Shown here one piece after another: positions 1 through 5,683 of a DNA stretch of 6,788 bases (position 1 is its first letter; every line of letters starts with the position of its first letter). The translations under genes and the position numbers were made by a program. Under the pieces are notes generated by a model, which saw only the letters and a program-made list of their open reading frames with translations, ran no database searches and was not told the origin of the DNA. Source of the DNA: Pseudomonadota bacterium (GTDB taxonomy: Bacteria; Pseudomonadota; Gammaproteobacteria; Burkholderiales; Burkholderiaceae_C); NCBI GenBank assembly GCA_030918015.1, contig JAUPTP010000123.1:1-6788 (forward strand), read 5' to 3'.

Positions 1-151
1 GCTGCAGCGGCTCGATCCGCCAGGGCAGCGGCGCCGGCGTGGCGCCGGGCGGGGCCGGCGGGGCGGCCGGAGCGGGCAGCAGCGCGCAGCCGCTCAGCGT
101 CGAGCCGGTCAGCACGGCCAGGCCTGTCGGGCCGATCCGCGAACGTGTCAT
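1..151 (-). CDS. Lipoprotein, probably TadD (N-terminal 50 residues only; runs off left edge)
   Basis: Only the first 50 codons are present. They show a classical lipoprotein signal: a basic start (MTRSR), a short hydrophobic stretch and the lipobox LSGC, so lipidation and cleavage are expected at Cys22. After it comes an Ala/Pro-rich linker (about residues 26-42), then the fragment ends. The ATG at 151 is chosen because it has a strong Shine-Dalgarno (AGGAGA, seven bases upstream) and follows the TadC stop by 21 bases. In known Tad loci the gene after tadC is usually tadD, an outer-membrane-associated lipoprotein with TPR repeats needed for pilus assembly. The TPR part would lie off the window, so the TadD name rests on position plus the lipobox. 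Another Tad-linked lipoprotein is possible. Confidence 0.7.
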   Translation of the reverse strand, partial: MTRSRIGPTGLAVLTGSTLSGCALLPAPAAPPAPPGATPAPLPWRIEPLQ

Positions 152-158
152 CGGGGCG

Positions 159-164
159 TCTCCT
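159..164 (-). promoter_or_regulatory. Ribosome binding site of the tadD-like lipoprotein gene
   Basis: AGGAGA on the minus strand, seven bases before the ATG at 151. It is the best Shine-Dalgarno match in the window and decides the start of the truncated lipoprotein gene. Confidence 0.8.
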
Positions 165-172
165 GGGGGGCG

Positions 173-1108
173 TCAGCCCATGCTGCTCAAGGCGCGGATG
201 AGCTGCAGACCCGCCGGGCCGATCAGCACCACGAGCAGCGCGGGAAAGATGCAGAACATCAGCGGGAACAGCAGCTTCAGGCCGATCTTGGCGGCGGCCT
301 CCTCGGCCTGCTGGCGCCGGCGGGTGCGCAGCAGGTCGGACTGGATGCGCAGCGAGGTGGCGACGCTGGTGCCGAAGCGCTCGGCCTGGATCATCATCGT
401 GGCGAAGCCGTCGATCTCCTCCACCCCGGTGCGCCAGGCCAGGTTGCGCAGCGCGCGTGGCCGGTCCAGGCCGGCGCGCAGCTCCAGGTTGAGCAGCTGC
501 ATCTCCTCGGCCAGCGCCGGACTCTTGGCCGCGATGTCGTCGGCCACCCGGATCATCGCCGCCTCCAGGCCCAGGCCGGCCTCGACGCACACCGTCATCA
601 GGTCGAGCGCGTCGGGGAAGGCCTCGAAGAGCTCGCGCTGGCGGTGCCGGATGCGCCAGGCCAGCGCCGCGTTCGGTGCGTAGTAGCCCAGCGCGGCCAG
701 CAGCAGCGGCACCAGCAGCTGCTGCTGGCCCTGCAGCAGGGCGCCGTCGAGCAGGTCGGCCGCCAGCGCGAGCGTGGGCAACGCCAGGGTGAGCACCGTC
801 TTCAGCGCGAAGAAGGTGTTCGGGGCCGAGGCGCTGCGCAGGCCGGCGTTGACGAAGCGGCGCTTCAGCGCCGAGGCCTCGAAGCCCTCTTCGGGCGTGG
901 AGAGCCGGCCCGCCGGCTCGATCCACTTCAGCCCGGCGTCGATCCAGCCGGACAGGGCGACGGTGTCGGGGGGGGCGTTCCGGTCGCCGGCGAGCCGGTC
1001 CAGGCGCTGGCGGGTGCGCCGGCCGCTCAGCAGCAGCGCCACGCCTGCCGTGCCGGCGACCACGACCGCGAACACGAGGCCCAGGAAGATCAGCTGCTCG
1101 ATGTCCAT
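173..1108 (-). CDS. tadC: TadC, type II secretion F-domain inner-membrane platform protein
   Basis: This 311-residue protein is an integral inner-membrane component of the Tad pilus machine, thought to pair with TadB as the platform on which CpaF/TadA acts. A transmembrane helix spans about residues 5-28. A basic linker follows, then two hydrophobic segments (about 103-121 and 130-149). The cytoplasmic T2SF/GspF-type domain starts near FPDALDLM (164-171) and continues through EAGLGLEAA, with a further IQAERFGTS stretch (240-248). The C-terminal hydrophobic segment covers about 277-305 (contains LLFPLMFCIFPALL). Length and layout fit TadC. The GspF-type domain and second position after cpaF distinguish it from TadB, which precedes it by 46 bases. 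The ATG at 1108 has only a weak ribosome site (GGA about 12 bases upstream), so translation may depend on upstream reading. Confidence 0.93.
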   Translation of the reverse strand: MDIEQLIFLGLVFAVVVAGTAGVALLLSGRRTRQRLDRLAGDRNAPPDTVALSGWIDAGLKWIEPAGRLSTPEEGFEASALKRRFVNAGLRSASAPNTFFALKTVLTLALPTLALAADLLDGALLQGQQQLLVPLLLAALGYYAPNAALAWRIRHRQRELFEAFPDALDLMTVCVEAGLGLEAAMIRVADDIAAKSPALAEEMQLLNLELRAGLDRPRALRNLAWRTGVEEIDGFATMMIQAERFGTSVATSLRIQSDLLRTRRRQQAEEAAAKIGLKLLFPLMFCIFPALLVVLIGPAGLQLIRALSSMG

Positions 1109-1154
1109 CGTGGATGCAGTTCCAGTTCGGTGATTCAGGGCGCGGGCGGCGGGA

Positions 1155-2126
1155 TCAGAAGCGCAGCCGCACGACGCGGCGCATCCAGAGCTGGCCGATG
1201 ACGATCAGCACCAGGGCCGCGCCGGAGAGCTTCTGTCCGGCCGGCTCGGTCCACAGCACCTGCATGAAGTCCGGGCTGATCAGGTGGACCATCAGGCCCA
1301 CGCCGAAGGGCAGCAGCGTCAGGATGAGCGCCGAGAGCCGGCCCTCGGCCGAGAGGGTGCGCACCTGGCCGTGCAGCTTCATGCGCTGGCGCACCAGCGC
1401 GGCGATGTTGTCGATCAGCTCGGCCAGGTTGCCGCCGGCCTCGCGCTGGATCAGCACCGCGGCGGTGAAGTAGCCGATGTCGTCCAGCGGCACGCGCTCG
1501 GCCAGATGGTGCAGCGCCTGATCGAAGGGCACGCCGTATTGCAGCTCGTCGGCCAGCAGCGCGAACTCCGCGCCCAGCGGCGCGGCCAGCTCGTCGCCGC
1601 ACAGCCGGACGGCCACCGGCAGCGCGTGGCCGGCGCGCAGCGCGCGCCCCATCAGGTCCAGCGCCTCGGGGAACTGCGTCTCCAGCCGCAGGATGCGCCG
1701 GCGGCGCTGGCGGGCGACCTGCATCCAGGGCAGTGCGGCCAGGGCGGCGCCCAGCAGCAGGCCGGCGAGCAGGCCGCGCCCGGACAGCGCCGTGCCCAGC
1801 AGGCCGACGCCGCCCAGCGCGGCGGAGATCGCCAGCAGCTCGCTGGCGGCCTGGCCGCCGCCGCCTGTGCGCACATGGCGCTCCAGCCGCCGGCCCAGCG
1901 GCGTGGCGCGCAGCAGCCGCTCCAGCGCCGGCAGCCGGGAGACGCGCTCGATGCGCTCGATGCGGCTGGTCGGCGTCTCCAGCTCGCCGGCCAGGCTGGT
2001 CAGCCGGCTGGCGATGCGGCGCGCCTCGGGGCTGCGCTGGCTGGCCCAGAGGTTGTACAGGCCCTCCAGGCCGAGCACGACCGACAGGAAGGCCAGCAGC
2101 GAGAACAGGACGAAGGTGAGGTCCAT
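1155..2126 (-). CDS. tadB: TadB, type II secretion F-domain inner-membrane platform protein
   Basis: A 323-residue inner-membrane protein and the partner of TadC in the Tad pilus platform. An N-terminal transmembrane helix (about 4-22) is followed by a charged region (28-90). Two hydrophobic helices come next (about 97-112 and 117-135), then a basic patch QRRRRILR (140-147). The GspF-type domain begins at QFPEALDLM (151-159), with RALRAGHALP next and VLIQREAGGNLAELIDNIA (224-242). Two C-terminal hydrophobic segments follow (about 264-284 and 300-315). The frame is open further upstream to 2294, but those 56 codons lie inside the cpaF coding region and give Arg/Pro-rich, non-conserved sequence. 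The ATG at 2126, 23 bases after the cpaF stop, gives the family-typical start. No Shine-Dalgarno is visible there, so coupling to cpaF translation is plausible. Confidence 0.93.
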   Translation of the reverse strand: MDLTFVLFSLLAFLSVVLGLEGLYNLWASQRSPEARRIASRLTSLAGELETPTSRIERIERVSRLPALERLLRATPLGRRLERHVRTGGGGQAASELLAISAALGGVGLLGTALSGRGLLAGLLLGAALAALPWMQVARQRRRRILRLETQFPEALDLMGRALRAGHALPVAVRLCGDELAAPLGAEFALLADELQYGVPFDQALHHLAERVPLDDIGYFTAAVLIQREAGGNLAELIDNIAALVRQRMKLHGQVRTLSAEGRLSALILTLLPFGVGLMVHLISPDFMQVLWTEPAGQKLSGAALVLIVIGQLWMRRVVRLRF

Positions 2127-2149
2127 CGGTGTGCGGGGCGTGCGAGGTT

Positions 2150-3511
2150 TCAGATCGGGCGGGACACCGGGTGAAACAGCATCTCGAGTTGTGGGTTGCC
2201 GCGAGCGATCAGCCGGTCCCGGCAGTGCGGGCGCACGCCTGTGGCGAGGAAGTGACCTTGCACACGACCGTCTGCCCCCACGCCCGTCTGGCAAAAGGTG
2301 AAAATTTCCTGAGTCGCGATCCCGTCGCCCTCCATGCCGGAGACCTCCTGGATGCTGGTGATGCGGCGCGAGCCGTCGGCCAGGCGGTTGGCCTGCACGA
2401 CCAGCCCCACCGCCGAGGCGATCTGCGCGCGCGCGGCGCGTGCGGGCAGGTCGAAGCCGCTCATCGCGATCAGGCTCTCCAGGCGGGCGAGCGCGTCGCG
2501 CGCGGTGTTGGCGTGGATCGTGGTCATCGAGCCCTCGTGGCCGGTGTTCATCGCCTGCAGCATGTCCAGCGCCTCGGGGCCGCGGGTCTCGCCCAGGATG
2601 ATGCGGTCCGGGCGCATGCGCAGCGCGTTGCGCACCAGCGCGTTCTGGCCGATCGCGCCGCGGCCCTCGATGTTGGGCGGGCGGGTCTCCAGGCGCACCA
2701 CATGGGGCTGCTGGAGCTGCAGCTCGGCGGCGTCCTCGATGGTGACGATGCGCTCGCCCGCCGGGATGAAGCCGCTCAGGATGTTGAGCAGCGTCGTCTT
2801 GCCCGAGCCGGTGCCGCCGGAGACGAGCAGGTTGATCTTGGCTTCGGCCGCCGCCGCCAGGAACTGCGCCATCTCCGGCGAGAGCGACTGCAGCGCCAGC
2901 AGGTTGTCCATGCGCAGCGGCATCGCGGGGAAGCGGCGGATCGACATCACCGGGCCGTCGAGCGCCAGCGGCGGGATGATGACGTTGATCCGGCTGCCGT
3001 CGGGCAGCCGCGCGTCCACCATCGGGCTGGACTCGTCGATGCGCCGCCCGACCCGCGAGACGATGCGGTCGATCACCTTCATCAGGTGGTCGTCGTCGAC
3101 GAAGCAGACCTCGGTCAGCTCCAGCCGGCCGCCGCGCTCGACGTAGACCTGGCGGGCGCCGTTGACCAGGATGTCCGAGACGGCGGGGTCGGCCAGCAGC
3201 GGCTCGAGCGGGCCGTGGCCGAGCATCTCGTCCTGCACGTCGCTCACCAGCTGGCGGCGCTCGGCGGCGTTGAGCACCAGGTTCTCGTCGACGAGCTGGC
3301 GCTCGACGAGCAGGCGCAGCTCCTCGCGCCGCCGCTCGGGGGGCAGGATCTCGAGCGCGCTCAGGTCGATGCGTTGCAGCAGGGTCTGGTGCATCTGCAC
3401 CTTGATCGCCTGGTAGGACCGACGTGAGGTTTCCTGCAGATCAGCCTCACCCTGCGGGAGCAGGCCCGCTGGCATGAAGGAGGTGGTGACCAGACGCGCT
3501 CTCAGGCTCAT
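2150..3511 (-). CDS. cpaF: CpaF/TadA, Tad pilus secretion ATPase (GspE/VirB11 family)
   Basis: A 453-residue cytoplasmic ATPase that powers Flp pilus assembly through TadB/TadC. The N-terminal region (about 60-190) carries family features such as GHGPLEPLLADP (98-109), DILVNG (113-118) and DARLPDGSRINVIIPP (166-181). The nucleotide-binding domain has a complete Walker A, GGTGSGKTT (232-240, Lys238, Thr239). It also has an Asp box VTIEDAAEL (256-264), a Walker B-like segment with the catalytic Glu, RPDRIILGETRG (300-311, Glu308), and a His box GHEGSMTTIHAN (324-335). All key residues are present, so it should be active. The ATG at 3511 has GGAG six bases upstream and lies 27 bases after the cpaE stop. 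The length fits CpaF/TadA. A GspE or VirB11 of another system is excluded by the neighbours. Confidence 0.97.
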   Translation of the reverse strand: MSLRARLVTTSFMPAGLLPQGEADLQETSRRSYQAIKVQMHQTLLQRIDLSALEILPPERRREELRLLVERQLVDENLVLNAAERRQLVSDVQDEMLGHGPLEPLLADPAVSDILVNGARQVYVERGGRLELTEVCFVDDDHLMKVIDRIVSRVGRRIDESSPMVDARLPDGSRINVIIPPLALDGPVMSIRRFPAMPLRMDNLLALQSLSPEMAQFLAAAAEAKINLLVSGGTGSGKTTLLNILSGFIPAGERIVTIEDAAELQLQQPHVVRLETRPPNIEGRGAIGQNALVRNALRMRPDRIILGETRGPEALDMLQAMNTGHEGSMTTIHANTARDALARLESLIAMSGFDLPARAARAQIASAVGLVVQANRLADGSRRITSIQEVSGMEGDGIATQEIFTFCQTGVGADGRVQGHFLATGVRPHCRDRLIARGNPQLEMLFHPVSRPI

Positions 3512-3517
3512 GGCGAT

Positions 3518-3521
3518 CTCC
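3518..3521 (-). promoter_or_regulatory. Ribosome binding site of cpaF
   Basis: GGAG (within CGGAGA) on the minus strand, six bases before the ATG at 3511. It lies in the 27-base gap after cpaE and supports independent initiation on cpaF. Confidence 0.75.
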
Positions 3522-3538
3522 GGGAGGGGGGCGGTTCC

Positions 3539-4750
3539 TCAGCGGGACGTGCCTGCCGAGGTGCCACCGAAGAGCTGGCGCAGCCAGCTGCGCGGCCGCT
3601 CTGCGGGCGAGGTCGTGCCGGGCACAAGCTGCCGGGCCAGGTCGGCCAGCGCACGCGACAGGGCACTCGAGGAGGCGACCTCGGCCATCGGCACGCCCTG
3701 GTTGACCGAGGCGGCGGCGGCCATGTAGTCGTTGGGCAGCGTCAGCACTTCGGTGATGCCCAGCGTGCGGCGCAGGTCGTCGAGCGAGATCTGGCTGCCC
3801 TTCTCGTGGCGGTTGACCAGCCAGGCGGTCTTGCCGTCGGCGTAGCCCAGCGAGCGGAAGACCTCCCGCAGCCGCCGGCCGTCGCGCACGAAGGGCAGCG
3901 TGAGCTGCAGCACCGCACAGACCCGGTCGGCCTGGTCGAGCGCCTGCAGCGTCACGCCGGTCAGCGCCCGGCCGGCGTCGATCACGACGACGTCGAACAG
4001 GGTGCGCGCCAGCTGCACGATGGCCTCGACATGGGCGGGCGTGACCTCGCCGCCGCGCGAGGGGTCGTCCGGCGCGGCCAGCACATGCACGCCCGGCGAG
4101 ACCACGATCATGGCCGACTGCAGCAGCTGGCGGTCGAGCCGGTCGATCGAGGCCGCCACGGTGGCCACGTCGCTGCCGGCGCGGGTGCTGCCCAGGAAGA
4201 GCAGCGCATCGCCGAACTGCAGGTTCAGGTCGATCAGCGCCACCCGGCGCCGGCCGCCCTCGGCCAGCAGGTGGGCCACGTTGGCGGCGATGAAGGTCGC
4301 GCCGCTGCCGCCCTTGCAGCTGATGAAGGCCAGCACGCGCGCCAGCTCCTGGGCGGGCCGGGCCGGCGGGCTGGGCGGGGCGGCGGCATGGCGCTTGCGC
4401 ACGACGCGCTGCACCGCCGCCACCAGCGCCGCCGGCTCGACCGGGGCCGGCACCACCTCGCGCACGCCGGCGCGCATGGCGCGCATCAGCCGCTCGGGCG
4501 GCAGGGCATCGCTGACCAGCACCACCTCCACCTCCGGATGCTGGGCGGCCAGGCGTTCGAGCGCATCGAAGTCCCGTCCGGAGACCAGCTCGACGACGAT
4601 CAGGTCGGGCAGGCTGCCGTTGGCCAGCGAGGCGAGCTGGTCGAGCGGCTGCGCGAGGATCTCGACCTGCAGCGTGCGGTCGCTGGTGGCCAGCGCCGAG
4701 CGCCACGCCTCGGCCTGCAGGGGAATCGGCGAGATGACCTTGATCTTCAT
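3539..4750 (-). CDS. cpaE: CpaE/TadZ, pilus localisation protein with pseudo-receiver and ParA/MinD-like domain
   Basis: A 403-residue cytoplasmic protein; CpaE/TadZ proteins recruit the Tad machine to its cellular site. Residues 1-118 form a response-regulator-like fold, with PDLIVVEL (48-55) where a receiver would have its phospho-acceptor Asp; here it is Glu54. A Pro/Ala linker (122-133) follows. Residues 138-375 are a ParA/MinD-type domain with a deviant Walker A, KGGSGATF (146-153). This keeps the signature Lys146 but has Ala151 in place of the P-loop lysine. Also visible are ALIDLNLQFGD (171-181) and a Walker B DVVVIDAG (253-260). The C-terminal tail is basic, then Gly/Ser-rich. The ATG at 4750 overlaps the preceding stop as ATGA. 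An in-frame GTG four codons upstream (4762) is possible but less likely. No Shine-Dalgarno is seen, so expression is probably coupled to the upstream pseudopilin gene. Confidence 0.94.
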   Translation of the reverse strand: MKIKVISPIPLQAEAWRSALATSDRTLQVEILAQPLDQLASLANGSLPDLIVVELVSGRDFDALERLAAQHPEVEVVLVSDALPPERLMRAMRAGVREVVPAPVEPAALVAAVQRVVRKRHAAAPPSPPARPAQELARVLAFISCKGGSGATFIAANVAHLLAEGGRRRVALIDLNLQFGDALLFLGSTRAGSDVATVAASIDRLDRQLLQSAMIVVSPGVHVLAAPDDPSRGGEVTPAHVEAIVQLARTLFDVVVIDAGRALTGVTLQALDQADRVCAVLQLTLPFVRDGRRLREVFRSLGYADGKTAWLVNRHEKGSQISLDDLRRTLGITEVLTLPNDYMAAAASVNQGVPMAEVASSSALSRALADLARQLVPGTTSPAERPRSWLRQLFGGTSAGTSR

Positions 4751-5193
4751 GGGGGCGAGCACAGCGTGTTGTCGGTGCTGGAGAGCGATTCGCGCGGCAG
4801 CGTGGTGCGCTGGGGCGGCATCACCGGGGCGAAGTCGACGAAGGGGATGAAGGTGGTGACCGTCTTGGCGGTCAGCGTCACCTGCACGCGCTGGCAGGTG
4901 TCGGGATGGCAGCCGGCGGGCTCGTAGGTGATCGTGGGAGTGATGACGCTGGCCGCGCCCGTGCCCAGGCTGGCGGCCACGCGCTGGGCGATGTCGGCGT
5001 CATTCAGGTCGCACACCGCGGCCAGCCGGGCGGCCAGGCGCGAGGCCTCGCCGCCGGCGTTCCACAGCCACATCACGCGGCCGACCTCGATGATGCCGAT
5101 CAGCAGCGGCAGCAGCACGGCGGCCACCAGCGCGAACTCGAGCGCGACCACGCCGCGCGAGGGCTTGCGGTGAAAGGTACGAGACGCTCGCAT
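4747..5193 (-). CDS. tadE: TadE-family pseudopilin (second copy; could be the TadF-equivalent)
   Basis: A 148-residue minor pilin-like protein. A basic leader (residues 1-13) ends at Gly14. VVALEF then begins a hydrophobic helix running to about residue 37. Gly before the cut and Glu at mature position +5 match the processing pattern known for TadE/TadF pseudopilins cleaved by the TadV prepilin peptidase. The segment GIIEVGRVMWLWNAGGEASR (33-52) is typical of the TadE domain. The C-terminal part is exported and contains four cysteines (61, 95, 100, 145), including the CHPDTC pair. The start ATG shares its A with the stop of the preceding tadE (TGATG), and the stop overlaps the cpaE start (ATGA). 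A weak AGGGG lies five bases before the start. Which copy corresponds to TadE and which to TadF in other species cannot be told from the sequence alone. Confidence 0.88.
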   Translation of the reverse strand: MRASRTFHRKPSRGVVALEFALVAAVLLPLLIGIIEVGRVMWLWNAGGEASRLAARLAAVCDLNDADIAQRVAASLGTGAASVITPTITYEPAGCHPDTCQRVQVTLTAKTVTTFIPFVDFAPVMPPQRTTLPRESLSSTDNTLCSPP

Positions 5194-5669
5194 CACAGCC
5201 CCTGACGCATGCTGGCCGAGATCGGCGAGAAGGTGAACACCGGCAGCACCCAGCTGGCCATCGGCTGGAACTGCAGGCCGCTGATGCGCACCTCGACCAG
5301 GTTGATCGTGCCGCGGCCGGTGGACTGCAGCTTGTGATCGCTGCTGCTGCTGGCGTCGAGCACCGTCACCATCGCGGTCGTCAGGCCGCTCACCAGCGCG
5401 GTGGTGCCGGCCGTGGTGCTGCCGTAGACGGCCAGGTTCCTGGCTTCGGCGATCGGGGTGGCATTGCCCGGCGCCTGTTCGGAGAGATGGCGCACCGCGC
5501 TGCGCACGCTGCGGGTCAGCGCGGCGTACTGGTTCATCGCGCGGCCGAACTCCACCGCGCCCATCACCAGCGTGAGCAGCACCATGGCCACCAGGCCGAA
5601 CTCGACCGCGGCGACGCCGCGCTGGCGGGTGCGCCGGGATGTGGTCGGGCGGGCCTGTCGTGTCGTCAT
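5193..5669 (-). CDS. tadE: TadE-family pseudopilin (first copy)
   Basis: A 158-residue minor pilin-like protein. A strongly basic, Thr/Arg-rich leader (residues 1-17) ends at Gly18. VAAVEF then opens a hydrophobic helix to about residue 38, with Glu23 at mature position +5, as in TadV-processed TadE/TadF pseudopilins. GAVEFGRAMNQYAAL (37-51) is the usual TadE continuation. The rest is Ala/Ser/Thr-rich and ends in a TadE-like tail around FQPMASWVLPVFTFSP (134-149). There are no cysteines, unlike the next gene. The ATG at 5669 is chosen for its GGGAG six bases upstream. An in-frame ATG at 5687 would add six residues and overlap the tadG-like stop as ATGA, but has no ribosome site. Both are possible; the mature protein is the same. 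Confidence 0.88.
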   Translation of the reverse strand: MTTRQARPTTSRRTRQRGVAAVEFGLVAMVLLTLVMGAVEFGRAMNQYAALTRSVRSAVRHLSEQAPGNATPIAEARNLAVYGSTTAGTTALVSGLTTAMVTVLDASSSSDHKLQSTGRGTINLVEVRISGLQFQPMASWVLPVFTFSPISASMRQGL

Positions 5670-5675
5670 CGGGGG

Positions 5676-5680
5676 CTCCC
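5676..5680 (-). promoter_or_regulatory. Ribosome binding site deciding the first tadE start
   Basis: GGGAG on the minus strand, six bases before the ATG at 5669. The competing ATG at 5687 has no such site, which is why the shorter form of the first TadE protein is preferred. Confidence 0.65.
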
Positions 5681-5683
5681 GGT

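Noticed and set aside
39..683. Plus-strand open frame opposite tadC and the lipoprotein gene
   Set aside because: Ser/Arg/Ala-rich antisense shadow of tadC; the tadC frame has clear family motifs.
690..745. CAG/CTG-rich palindromic stretch as a possible structural element
   Set aside because: It lies inside tadC and is explained by Gln and Leu codons (QGQQQLLVPLLLAAL region); no sign of function outside coding.
1284..2174. Plus-strand open frame (296 codons) opposite tadB
   Set aside because: Gln/Ala/Arg-rich antisense shadow that crosses the tadB/cpaF boundary, with no supporting motif.
2127..2294. N-terminal extension of TadB by 56 codons
   Set aside because: The extension overlaps the cpaF 3' end, is Arg/Pro-rich and unlike TadB; the ATG at 2126 gives the normal membrane-helix start.
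2129..3427. Long plus-strand open frame (432 codons) opposite cpaF
   Set aside because: It is antisense to a gene with every catalytic motif intact. Its product is an unusual His/Gln/Arg/Val-rich sequence with no domain, as expected for the complement of high-GC codons.
3447..4706. Minus-strand open frame (419 codons) overlapping cpaE in another frame
   Set aside because: Low-complexity Arg/Ala/Gly/Pro sequence overlapping the well-supported cpaE frame; a consequence of high GC.
4751..4762. GTG start four codons upstream for CpaE
   Set aside because: No ribosome site there, whereas the ATG at 4750 makes an ATGA overlap with the preceding stop and gives the family-typical MKIKV start.
3806..4927. 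Long plus-strand open frame (373 codons) opposite cpaE
   Set aside because: Shadow of cpaE: His/Gln/Arg-rich composition, no recognisable motif, and it crosses the cpaE/tadE boundary.
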